64,000 nucleotides of DNA, taken from Amorphoplanes digitatis. Lineage in GTDB: Bacteria > Actinomycetota > Actinomycetes > Mycobacteriales > Micromonosporaceae. Below are positions 16,482 to 24,604 of the stretch, piece after piece (within the stretch, counting starts at the first letter, position 1; each line of letters opens with the position of its first letter). Both the position numbers and the translations under genes were made by a program. The notes below the pieces were generated by a model. The model saw only the letters and a program-made list of their open reading frames with translations. It made no database searches and had not been told where the DNA came from. The stretch lies in NCBI RefSeq assembly GCF_014205335.1, contig NZ_JACHNH010000001.1, positions 1,116,001-1,180,000 on the forward strand, read 5' to 3'.

Positions 16482-17427
16482 ACCCCAGCGTGGCCAGCTC
16501 TCCGGCGTTCGCGTTGCCGCCCGTGCAGACCACCGCGACCCGCTTGCCGGCGAACTCGTCCGGCCGGCTCAACACGCCCGCCAGCGGCGCGGCGCCGGCG
16601 CCCTCGGCGAGGGTATGCGCCCTGCTCGCCATCAGCCGCTGCGCCTCGGTGATCGCGTCGTCGGTCACCAGCAGGAAGTCGCTGAGGCCGTCGCGCATCA
16701 GGCGCTGCGGCAGGTCGAAGCCGCGCCCGGTGGCCAGACCGTCCACGCGGGTGCGGTTCGGGCGCTTGACGAGCTCGCCTGACCGCCAGGAGTCGTAGGC
16801 GGCCCGGGACGCGTCCGACTGGACGCCGATGACCCGGCAGTTCGGGGCGAGCTTGCTAGCCACGACGGCCGCCGCGGCCGCGCCGGTGCCGCTGCCGATC
16901 GGCACCAGGATGGCGTCCAGGTCCGGCTCGGCCTCCAGGATCTCGAGGTACAGCGTGCCGACGCCGGCGAGCAGTTCCGGGGTGTCGCCGGGGCTGATCA
17001 GCCGCGCGCCGGTGGACCGCGCCAGGTCCTCGGCGTGCCGCTGCGCCGTCTCGAGATCGGGGCCGTGCAGGATCACCTCGGCGCCCAACGCCGCCGTCGC
17101 CTCGGCCTTCGCCGGACTTGCCGACTCCGGCATCACCACCCGGCACGGTGCGCCGTAGATCGCGCTCGCGTAGGCCATCGACTGCGCGTGGTTGCCGGTC
17201 GAGTAGCTGACCGTGCCCCGGGCCCGCTCCGCCGCCGACATCGCCTCCAGCAGGGTGAACCCGCCGCGCACCTTGAACGCGCCGACCGGCTGGACGTTCT
17301 CGTGCTTGACGAACACGGTCGCGCCGACGGCCGCGTCCAGCAGCGGGTACGACCACATCGGGGTCGGCGGCAGGTGCCGGTAGACGATGTCCCGGGCGGC
17401 GGCCACGTCGGCGAAGCTGAGGTCCAT
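16480..17427 (-). CDS. PLP-dependent threonine/serine dehydratase
   Basis: Fold-type II PLP enzyme that deaminates threonine or serine to the 2-oxo acid; related to catabolic threonine ammonia-lyases. The 315-aa protein has the PLP-lysine motif VKHENVQPVGAFKVRGG (Lys in FKVRG), the phosphate-binding glycine loop PIGSGTGAAA and the typical YSTGNHAQSMAYASAIYG and CTGGNANAG segments. No C-terminal ACT domain is present, so it is not the isoleucine-feedback IlvA. ATG 17427 is preceded by a GGGGATGATGG stretch; an upstream in-frame start at 17496 would lie partly within the right inverted repeat. The gene is exactly bracketed by the 81-bp inverted repeats. Confidence 0.88.
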   Translation of the reverse strand: MDLSFADVAAARDIVYRHLPPTPMWSYPLLDAAVGATVFVKHENVQPVGAFKVRGGFTLLEAMSAAERARGTVSYSTGNHAQSMAYASAIYGAPCRVVMPESASPAKAEATAALGAEVILHGPDLETAQRHAEDLARSTGARLISPGDTPELLAGVGTLYLEILEAEPDLDAILVPIGSGTGAAAAAVVASKLAPNCRVIGVQSDASRAAYDSWRSGELVKRPNRTRVDGLATGRGFDLPQRLMRDGLSDFLLVTDDAITEAQRLMASRAHTLAEGAGAAPLAGVLSRPDEFAGKRVAVVCTGGNANAGELATLG

Positions 17428-17482
17428 GCCGCCATCATCCCCGGCGCGGCTCGGGGCGTCCGATGCCAATCGCGAGGCGCTG

Positions 17483-17563
17483 GACCCCGTCGCCACGGTG
17501 CCCTGCCGGGGGCGGTGCCGCTGTGCGCGTAAGGGAAAAGGGTTTTGATCTTCAAAGCCGGAG
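17483..17563 (-). repeat. 81-bp inverted repeat, right copy
   Basis: Reverse-complement partner of 16401-16481 (73/81 identity). It starts 55 bp upstream of the dehydratase start and ends 43 bp before the DUF349 gene's stop. Similarity stops sharply at both ends. Confidence 0.92.
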
Positions 17564-17606
17564 CGGCGGCGGGCCGGAGCCCACCGCCGCTGCCGGATCT
17601 AAATGA

Positions 17607-18815
17607 TCAATTCGCCTGTTCGGCCAGGGCGAGGAACTGGCGCTTGGAGGAGAGCGCCAGCTCCGCCTCCTTGATGCGGCGGGTGTCGCCCGCCGCCTGC
17701 GCCCGGGCCAGCCGCTGCTCGGCCTCGGCGACCTGCTCACGCATCTGGCGCAGCAGCGGGTTGTCCTGCGGCGTGGTCTTGCGCCACGCCGAGTCCATCG
17801 CCACCCGGATGCGCTCCTCGGCGGCCCGCCAGCGGCGGTCCAGGCTCGCCGTCGCCTCGCGCGGCACCCGGCCCGCGTCGTGCCAGGCGGCCTGGGCGTC
17901 ACGCAGCTTGTTCTGCGCGCCGCGCGGGTCGGCGTCGACGTCGAGCGCCTCGATCTCGGTCAGGATCGCCTGCTTGCGGTCGAGGTTGCCCTTGTATTCC
18001 GCGTCGCGGGCCGAGAAGACCTCGCTGCGGCGGGTGAAGAAGGCGTCCTGAGCCGCGCGGAAGCGTTCCCAGAGGCGCTGCTCGGCCTCCTTGGCCGCCC
18101 GTGGCGCGGCCTTCCACTCGTTCATCAGGTCCTTGAGCCGGTTGGCCGTCGACGACCACTCCGTCGAGTCGGCCAGGCCCTCGGCCTCCTTGACCAGCTC
18201 CTCCTTGGCCGTCTGCGCCTGCTTGCGCTGCCCGTCAAGGGTGGCGAAGTGCGCGCCGCGGCGGCGGGTGAAGCCGTCGCGGGCGGCCGCGAACCGCTTC
18301 CACAGCTCGCCGTCGGTCTTCTTGTCGACGCCGCGGATGGTCTTCCACTCGTCGAGGATCTCCTTGAGCCGGTCGCCCGCGCTCTTCCAGCCCGTCGACT
18401 CGGCGGCGATCGTCTCCGCCTCCTCGACCAGGGCGGTCTTGCGCGCCAGCGCCTCGCCGCGGGCCGCCTCGCGGGCGGCCCGGGCCTCGCCGGCCTTCTC
18501 GTCGGCGACCGTGGTCAGCCGGTCGAGGCGGGCGGCGAGCCCGTCGATGTCGCCGACCACGTGTGCCTCATCGAGGCTCGCGCGGATCCGTTTGACGCTG
18601 GTCAGCGAGTGCGCGGCGTCGGCGGCGCCGGACTTGAGCCGGGCCTCGATGAGGTCGACCTCGGTCACCAGGTCCGCGAAGCGCCGGGCGAAGTGGGCCA
18701 GGCCCTCCTCGGGCGTGCCCGCCTGCCACGAGCCGACCACGCGGTCGCCCTCGGCCGTCTTCACATACACGGTGCCGTCGGCATCCACGCGCCCGAAGGC
18801 CGTCCAGTCGTTCAT
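17607..18815 (-). CDS. DUF349 domain-containing protein
   Basis: Function unknown. The 402-aa, largely alpha-helical protein has a short N-terminal part (MNDWTAFGRVDADGTVYVKTAEGDR). At least three DUF349 repeats follow, recognisable by LWKRFAAARDGFTRRR, LWERFRAAQDAFFTRR and LDRRWRAAEERIRVAM. A C-terminal coiled coil ends the protein. ATG 18815 follows GAGAACGAGGGTGG; the reading frame extends to 18923 but has no better start. In actinobacteria this gene often lies near miaA/miaB, as here, divergent from miaA. Confidence 0.88.
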   Translation of the reverse strand: MNDWTAFGRVDADGTVYVKTAEGDRVVGSWQAGTPEEGLAHFARRFADLVTEVDLIEARLKSGAADAAHSLTSVKRIRASLDEAHVVGDIDGLAARLDRLTTVADEKAGEARAAREAARGEALARKTALVEEAETIAAESTGWKSAGDRLKEILDEWKTIRGVDKKTDGELWKRFAAARDGFTRRRGAHFATLDGQRKQAQTAKEELVKEAEGLADSTEWSSTANRLKDLMNEWKAAPRAAKEAEQRLWERFRAAQDAFFTRRSEVFSARDAEYKGNLDRKQAILTEIEALDVDADPRGAQNKLRDAQAAWHDAGRVPREATASLDRRWRAAEERIRVAMDSAWRKTTPQDNPLLRQMREQVAEAEQRLARAQAAGDTRRIKEAELALSSKRQFLALAEQAN

Positions 18816-18975
18816 GAGCCCACCCTCGTTCTCCCGGCGGTGCGGGCCTCGCTGCCCGCGACCACCGCCATAGCGCAGTCGAATGCCATTGTTCCATCGG
18901 CATTCTTTCTCGCGCATTGTCACAGGTCCAACCCGGTTCCGGGGAAGCGCCCGCCGATGACCGTGACCAGCCCGT

Positions 18976-18981
18976 TACGGT
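18976..18981 (+). promoter_or_regulatory. -10 box of a leaderless promoter (miaA)
   Basis: TACGGT, 6 bases, then GTG 18988. The leaderless spacing supports GTG 18988 as the miaA start. Confidence 0.6.
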
Positions 18982-18987
18982 GGCTCC

Positions 18988-19905
18988 GTGCCTTTGCTCC
19001 CATCTCCAGGAGTCATCGCGGTCGTCGGGCCCACCGCCGCAGGGAAATCCGCCCTCAGCATCGCGCTCGCACGGGCCCTCGGCGGCGAGGTCGTCAACGC
19101 CGACTCCATGCAGCTCTACCGGGGTATGGACATCGGCACGGCCAAGCTCACCGCTGACGAGCGGGAAGGCGTTCCGCACCACGTCCTGGACGTCTGGGAC
19201 GTGACGCGGCCGGCGAGCGCGAAGGAGTACCAGGAGCTGGCCCGGGCCGCGGTCGACGACATCGCCGCCCGGGGCCGGGTGCCGCTGCTCGTCGGGGGCT
19301 CCGGGCTCTACGTCCGGGCGGTTCTCGAGGAGTTCGAATTTCCCGGCACGGATCCCGCCATTCGGGAGCGGCTGGAGCTGGAGCTGGCCGCGGCGGGCCC
19401 GGCGCCGCTGTACGCCCGGCTCGCGACGCTCGACGCGAGCGCCGCCGCGAAGATCCTGCCGTCGAACGGGCGGCGCATCGTCCGGGCGCTGGAGGTCATC
19501 GAGCTGACCGGCGAGCCGTTCACCGCCGCCCTGCCCGCGCCGACCCCGTACTACGAGTCGGTGCAGATCGGCGTGGACCGCGAGACCGCCGAGCTCGACA
19601 AGCGGATCGCCGACCGGGTGGACCTGATGTGGGCCGCGGGCCTGCTCGACGAGGTGCGGGGGCTGGACGGCCTGCGGGAGGGCCGCACGGCGAGCCGGGC
19701 GCTGGGCTACCAGCAGGCGCTGGCCCAGCTCGACGGCGAACTGACCGAGGAGCAGGCCAAGGACGAGACCGTGCGGGCGACCCGCCGCTTCGTGCGCAGG
19801 CAGCGCTCCTGGTTCCGCCGCGACCCGCGGATCACCTGGCTCGACGGCGCGTCGGCCGCTCTTACGGAGGAGGCGTTGGCGGCCTGCGCGGCGGCTGCGC
19901 GATGA
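18988..19905 (+). CDS. miaA: tRNA dimethylallyltransferase MiaA
   Basis: Transfers the dimethylallyl group to A37 of UNN-decoding tRNAs, the step before MiaB. The 305-aa protein has P-loop GPTAAGKS (about 14-21), catalytic-region motifs VNADSMQLYRGMDIGTAK and VGGSGLYVRAVLE, the insertion domain, and the C-terminal ASRALGYQQAL and TRRFVRRQRSWFRRD segments. The GTG start falls 6 bases after a TACGGT -10 box. dapF begins 7 bp after its stop, so miaA-dapF-GDPD form an operon. Confidence 0.95.
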   Translation: MPLLPSPGVIAVVGPTAAGKSALSIALARALGGEVVNADSMQLYRGMDIGTAKLTADEREGVPHHVLDVWDVTRPASAKEYQELARAAVDDIAARGRVPLLVGGSGLYVRAVLEEFEFPGTDPAIRERLELELAAAGPAPLYARLATLDASAAAKILPSNGRRIVRALEVIELTGEPFTAALPAPTPYYESVQIGVDRETAELDKRIADRVDLMWAAGLLDEVRGLDGLREGRTASRALGYQQALAQLDGELTEEQAKDETVRATRRFVRRQRSWFRRDPRITWLDGASAALTEEALAACAAAAR

Positions 19906-19912
19906 TGGACGC

Positions 19913-20758
19913 GTGTTGTTCACCAAGGGCCACGGCACCGGAAACGACTTCGTCATCCTCGGCGACCCCGACGGGGCGCTGGCGCTGACCCCCGCGCTGG
20001 TCGCGGCGCTCTGCGACCGGCACCGCGGCATCGGCGCGGACGGCGTGCTGCGCGTGGTGCGCAGCGCCAAGGATCCGGACGGCGCCGGCCACGCGGGCGA
20101 TGCCGAGTGGTTCATGGACTACTGGAACGCGGACGGCTCGTTCGCCGAGATGTGCGGCAACGGCGTCCGGGTCTTCGCCCGCTACCTGGTCGCCAACGGC
20201 CTGGCCGACCCCGGCGGCGAGGACCTGCCGGTCGCGACCCGGGCCGGCGTCGTGCGCGCGCGGGTCGGCGACCCGATCATCTCCGTGCAGATGCGCGCCC
20301 CCGAGGTGTACGCGGCGAGCACCGCGACCGTCGGCCAGCTCACCTTCCCCGGCGTCGCGGTCGACTGCGGCAACCCGCACCTGGTCTGCGGCGTGCACGA
20401 CGGCCTGCCGCTGGGCTCCCTGGACCTGCACGCGGCGCCCGGCTACGACACGGCACTTTTCCCCGGGGGAGTGAACGTCGAATTCACCACTGTGGGTGAC
20501 CCGGTCGAGGGCGCCGACATGCACATGCGGATGCGGGTCTACGAGCGCGGCTCGGCCGAGACGCTGTCCTGCGGCTCGGGCGCGCTCGCGGTCGGCGCGG
20601 TCGCGCTGCGCGACGCCGGGTTGCGCGCCGGCGTGGTCGCCGTCGACCTGCCCGGCGGCCGGCTGACGGTCACCTACGACGGCGCGTCATGGTGGCTGGC
20701 GGGGCCGGCGGTGCTGGTGGCGACCGGTGAGGTCGACCCGGCGGCGCTCACCCGATGA
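19913..20758 (+). CDS. dapF: diaminopimelate epimerase DapF
   Basis: Interconverts LL- and meso-diaminopimelate for lysine and peptidoglycan synthesis. The 281-aa protein has both catalytic cysteines, Cys81 in EMCGNGVR and Cys220 in LSCGSGALA (the family norm is ACGTG; SCGSG is a mild variant). It also has KGHGTGNDFV at the N-terminus and DCGNPHLV before the second half. GTG 19913 sits 7 bp after miaA and its stop overlaps the next start (ATGA). Confidence 0.95.
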   Translation: MLFTKGHGTGNDFVILGDPDGALALTPALVAALCDRHRGIGADGVLRVVRSAKDPDGAGHAGDAEWFMDYWNADGSFAEMCGNGVRVFARYLVANGLADPGGEDLPVATRAGVVRARVGDPIISVQMRAPEVYAASTATVGQLTFPGVAVDCGNPHLVCGVHDGLPLGSLDLHAAPGYDTALFPGGVNVEFTTVGDPVEGADMHMRMRVYERGSAETLSCGSGALAVGAVALRDAGLRAGVVAVDLPGGRLTVTYDGASWWLAGPAVLVATGEVDPAALTR

Positions 20759-21579
20759 CGGCCCTGCACCGGGTGGCGCACCGCGGTTACTCCGCCGTCG
20801 CGCCCGAGAACACCCTGCCCGCGCTCGCCGCCGGTGTCCTCGCCGGCGCCACGTTCATCGAGTTCGACGTGCGGACCACCGCCGACGGCGTGCCGGTGGT
20901 GATCCACGACCGCACGGTCGACCGCACCACCGACGGGACCGGCAAGGTCTGGGAGCTGACCCTTGACGAGGTCTCCGCGCTGGACGCGGGCTCCTGGTTC
21001 TCCCCGGCGTACGCGGGCACGCGGATTCCCCGCCTGACCGAGGTCCTTGACCTGCTGCGCCCGCACGCCGCGCCCGCCGCCGAGCTGCTGCTGGAGATCA
21101 AGCCGCCGGCCACCCTCGAACAGGTGAAGAACATCATCGGCCTGGTGGCGGGCGCGGGCCTGCTGGGCCGCACGGTCGTGCAGAGCTTCGACCCGGCCGT
21201 CGTCGCGCTGGTGGCGGAGGCGGCCCCGGACACCCGGCGCGGGCTGCTGCGCGACGGCTTCGACGCCGGGCAGCTGGCGGTCGCCCTCGAACTCGGCATC
21301 AGCTACTGCAACCCGTCGACGGACGCGGTGCTGGCCGCGCCCGGCACCGTCGCCGCCCTGGCCGGCGCCGGGGTGGCGGTGATGCCGTGGACGGCAAACG
21401 ACATCGCGCTCTGGCCCGCCCTGGTCGACGCCGGTGTGGCCGGCATCATCTCGGACCGGACGGGCGAGCTGACCGGCTGGGCGGCGGCGGTTCAGAACGT
21501 GTCGCCGGGCGCCTCGTCCAGTTCCGCGTCGGGCATTGCCGCCGAGTTCGGGTGTGCCGGTGCGCCCTTGACCACCTGA
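20755..21579 (+). CDS. glycerophosphodiester phosphodiesterase
   Basis: Hydrolyses glycerophosphodiesters to glycerol 3-phosphate and an alcohol. The 274-aa protein begins HRVAHRGYSAVAPENTLPAL, the HRG...EN(T) GDPD signature. It shows the catalytic pair E-x-D (FIEFDVR), IHDRTVDRTTDGTG, EIKPP and a late VMPWTAND. No signal peptide is visible, so it looks cytoplasmic. Its start overlaps the dapF stop by 4 bp. The last 88 bp overlap the converging malic enzyme gene on the other strand; the extra tail ([15 protein letters not shown]...) after the core looks like read-through of that antisense sequence. Confidence 0.88.
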   Translation: MTALHRVAHRGYSAVAPENTLPALAAGVLAGATFIEFDVRTTADGVPVVIHDRTVDRTTDGTGKVWELTLDEVSALDAGSWFSPAYAGTRIPRLTEVLDLLRPHAAPAAELLLEIKPPATLEQVKNIIGLVAGAGLLGRTVVQSFDPAVVALVAEAAPDTRRGLLRDGFDAGQLAVALELGISYCNPSTDAVLAAPGTVAALAGAGVAVMPWTANDIALWPALVDAGVAGIISDRTGELTGWAAAVQNVSPGASSSSASGIAAEFGCAGAPLTT

Positions 21580-22952
21580 CGGATCGCCGCGGCCACCGCC
21601 GGGGTCACCCGCGGGTCGAAGACGCTGGGCACGATGACTGTCGGGTTGAGCTTGTCCTCGCCGACGACGTTCGCGATCGCCACCGCCGCGGCCAGCGCCA
21701 TCTCCTCGGTGAACTCCTCGGCGCTGGCGTCGAGCATGCCGCGGAAGACGCCCGGGAAGGCCAGCACGTTGTTGATCTGGTTGGGCTGGTCCGAGCGGCC
21801 GGTGGCGACCACGGCCGCGTGCTGCCGCGCCGCGCGCGGGTCCACCTCGGGGTCCGGGTTGGCCAGCGCGAAGACGATCGACCTGTCCGCCATCTTGGCG
21901 ATGTCGTCGCCGGTCAGCAGGTTCGGCGCGCTCACGCCGATGAACACGTCCGCGCCGACGATCGCGCCGGCCAGGTCGCCGGAGTAGTTGCCGCGGTTGG
22001 TGTGCTCGGCGAGCCACTGCCAGGTCGGGGTGAGGTCGTCCATGCCGCGGTGCAGGGCGCCCCTGCGGTCGTACGCGATGATGTCGCCGACGCCCTGGCG
22101 CAGCAGCAGCTTCATGATCGCGGTGCCCGCCGCGCCGGCGCCGGAGACCACGACCCGGACGTTCGCGAGTTCCTTGCCCACCACCCGCAGCGCGTTGGTC
22201 AGCGCGGCAAGCACGCAGATCGCGGTGCCGTGCTGATCGTCGTGGAAGACCGGGATGTCGAGCAGCTCGCGCAGCCGCATCTCGATCTCGAAGCACCGCG
22301 GCGCGGCGATGTCCTCCAGGTTGATGCCGCCGTAGGCCGGCGCGATCGCCTTGACGATCGCCACGATCTCGTCGGTGTCCTGTGTGTCCAGCACCACCGG
22401 CCAGGCGTCCACCCCGCCGAAGCGCTTGAAGAGGGCGGCCTTGCCCTCCATCACCGGCATCGCCGCGGCCGGTCCGATGTTGCCCAGGCCCAGCACCGCC
22501 GAGCCGTCGCTGACCACGGCGACCGTGTTGCGCTTGATGGTGAGCCGGCGCGCGTCGGCGGGATTCTCCGCGATCGCCATGCAGACCCGCGCCACCCCCG
22601 GCGTGTACGCCCGGGACAGCTCGTCGCGGTTGCGCAGTGCCACCTTGGAGCTGACCTCGATCTTGCCGCCCAGGTGCAGGAGGAACGTGCGGTCGGAGAC
22701 CTTGCGGACGTCGACGCCGTCCTGCGCCTCCAGCTGCTTGACGACCTGGTCGGCGTGGCCGGAGTCGGCGGTGTCGCAGGTGAGGTCGACGAGCACGTGG
22801 GTGGGGTCGGAGTCCACCACGTCGAGCGCCGTCACGATCGCGCCGGCCTCGCCGACGCAGGTGGTGAGCCGGCCGATGGAGGAGGCGTCGGCGGTCACAG
22901 CGATGCGGATCGTGATCGAGAATCCTGCACTGGGCAGGCGGGTGGTCACCAC
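21492..22952 (-). CDS. NAD(P)-dependent malic enzyme with N-terminal ACT domain
   Basis: Oxidatively decarboxylates malate to pyruvate. The 486-aa protein starts with an ACT-like regulatory domain ([36 protein letters not shown], residues about 11-85). The catalytic part follows, with [58 protein letters not shown] and the nucleotide-binding [14 protein letters not shown] 22952 is 6 bases after GGAGGG; GTG 22949 is equally close. Longer readings up to 23123 run into the hflX promoter region. It is divergent from hflX and overlaps the GDPD gene at its 3' end. Confidence 0.93.
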   Translation of the reverse strand: MVTTRLPSAGFSITIRIAVTADASSIGRLTTCVGEAGAIVTALDVVDSDPTHVLVDLTCDTADSGHADQVVKQLEAQDGVDVRKVSDRTFLLHLGGKIEVSSKVALRNRDELSRAYTPGVARVCMAIAENPADARRLTIKRNTVAVVSDGSAVLGLGNIGPAAAMPVMEGKAALFKRFGGVDAWPVVLDTQDTDEIVAIVKAIAPAYGGINLEDIAAPRCFEIEMRLRELLDIPVFHDDQHGTAICVLAALTNALRVVGKELANVRVVVSGAGAAGTAIMKLLLRQGVGDIIAYDRRGALHRGMDDLTPTWQWLAEHTNRGNYSGDLAGAIVGADVFIGVSAPNLLTGDDIAKMADRSIVFALANPDPEVDPRAARQHAAVVATGRSDQPNQINNVLAFPGVFRGMLDASAEEFTEEMALAAAVAIANVVGEDKLNPTVIVPSVFDPRVTPAVAAAIRQVVKGAPAHPNSAAMPDAELDEAPGDTF

Positions 22953-23125
22953 GGTGTTCCCTCCGTCGTTGGCGGGTGCGTACCCGCAATCTTGCTCTTC
23001 GGGAATACCGGACACCAATCCGGTGGTTACTGATACGTCAGACACTCTGCGACAAACGCCCCGCACCGTTATGTGGATGCGCTCGACGCCCCGGGCGTGC
23101 CACGATCGGGCGGAGGAGGTCACTT

Positions 23126-24520
23126 TTGCGTACTGAGGTATTCGAACCGGACGTCACCACCGGTGAGCTGGAGCTCGAGGAGCGCCACTCCCTGCGTCGG
23201 GTCGCCGGTCTCTCCACCGAGCTCACGGACGTCACCGAGGTCGAGTACCGGCAGCTGCGACTCGAACGTGTCGTGCTGGTCGGTGTCTGGACCGAGGGCA
23301 CCATCGCCGATGCGGAGAACTCCCTCACGGAGCTCGCCGCGCTCGCCGAGACGGCCGGGTCCGAGGTGCTCGAGGGCCTGATCCAGCGGCGTAGCCGCCC
23401 CGACTCGGCCACCTTCATCGGCCGGGGCAAGGTCGACGAGCTGCGCGACGTTGTCGTCGCCACCGGCGCCGACACGGTCATCTGCGACGGCGAGCTGTCG
23501 CCCTCGCAGCTGCGCAAGCTCGAGCAGCAGGTCAAGGTCAAGGTCGTCGACCGCACCGCGCTGATCCTGGACATCTTCGCCCAGCACGCGAAGAGCAAGG
23601 AAGGCAAAGCGCAGGTCGAGCTGGCGCAACTCCAGTACCTGCTGCCCCGCCTGCGCGGCTGGGGTGAGTCGCTGTCCCGTCAGGGCGGCGGCGCGGGTGG
23701 CGGCTCGGGCGGCGGCGTCGGCACGCGTGGCCCCGGTGAAACCAAGATCGAGACCGACCGGCGGCGGATCAACACCCGCATCTCGCGCCTCAAGCGCGAG
23801 ATCAAGGCCCTGCGGACGGTACGCCAGACGAAGCGCTCCAAGCGCACCAGCAGTGGCGTGCCCGCGGTCGCCATCGCCGGCTACACCAACGCCGGCAAGT
23901 CCAGCCTGCTGAACAGCCTCACCTCGGCGGGCGTGCTGGTCGAGGACGCGCTGTTCGCGACGCTGGATCCGACCACCCGCCGCACGGCGGCCGAGGACGG
24001 GCGGGTGTTCACGATCTCCGACACGGTCGGCTTCGTCCGGCACCTGCCGCACCACATCGTCGAGGCGTTCCGCTCGACGCTGGAGGAGGTGGCCTACTCC
24101 GACCTGGTCGTGCACGTGGTCGACGGGGCGCATCCGGACCCCGAGGGCCAGGTGACGGCCGTCCGGGAGGTGCTCGGCGACGTCGGCGCCGACCGGATCC
24201 CGGAGCTGCTGGTCGTCAACAAGATGGACGCGGCCGACGAGGAGACCATCCTGCGGCTCAAGCGGGCCTGGCCGGACGCGGTGTTCGTGTCGGCGCGCTC
24301 GGGCCTGGGCATCGCCGAGCTGCACGTGGCCATCGCGGAGCGGCTGCCGCGCCCGGCGGTCGACCTGCGGGTGCTGCTGCCCTACGACCGGGGTGACCTG
24401 GTGGCCCGGATCCACCGCGTCGGGCAGGTGCTGGAGACCCGCCACACCGAGGAGGGCACCGAGCTCCGGGTGCGGGTGGGCGAGCAGTTGGCCGCCGATC
24501 TTGCGGCTTTCCGCATGTAA
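23126..24520 (+). CDS. hflX: ribosome-associated GTPase HflX
   Basis: GTPase that splits stalled 70S ribosomes or takes part in stress translation. The 464-aa protein has the HflX N-terminal domain (LVGVWTEGT ... RSRPDSATFIGRGKVDELRD), a Gly-rich linker (RQGGGAGGGSGGG) before TRGPGETKIETDRRRI, and the G domain with G1 GYTNAGKSS, G3 DTVGF and G4 NKMD. I chose TTG 23126 because AGGAGG lies 7 bases upstream and the conserved protein starts near here; the frame stays open back to 22976. Confidence 0.95.
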   Translation: MRTEVFEPDVTTGELELEERHSLRRVAGLSTELTDVTEVEYRQLRLERVVLVGVWTEGTIADAENSLTELAALAETAGSEVLEGLIQRRSRPDSATFIGRGKVDELRDVVVATGADTVICDGELSPSQLRKLEQQVKVKVVDRTALILDIFAQHAKSKEGKAQVELAQLQYLLPRLRGWGESLSRQGGGAGGGSGGGVGTRGPGETKIETDRRRINTRISRLKREIKALRTVRQTKRSKRTSSGVPAVAIAGYTNAGKSSLLNSLTSAGVLVEDALFATLDPTTRRTAAEDGRVFTISDTVGFVRHLPHHIVEAFRSTLEEVAYSDLVVHVVDGAHPDPEGQVTAVREVLGDVGADRIPELLVVNKMDAADEETILRLKRAWPDAVFVSARSGLGIAELHVAIAERLPRPAVDLRVLLPYDRGDLVARIHRVGQVLETRHTEEGTELRVRVGEQLAADLAAFRM

Positions 24521-24604
24521 CGGCGTGGTTGTCGGATTCGTAAGCCGCACCAAGGTGATCCACGCGAAACACGGATTAGAGACGCCGCATGCGACACTGA
24601 TCGG

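Noticed and set aside
16385..16798. ORFs reading through the 81-bp inverted repeats (KILFPYAHSRTATSRAPWRRG-like peptides)
   Set aside because: Both copies give a similar peptide because the DNA is repeated; no start site or conserved product.
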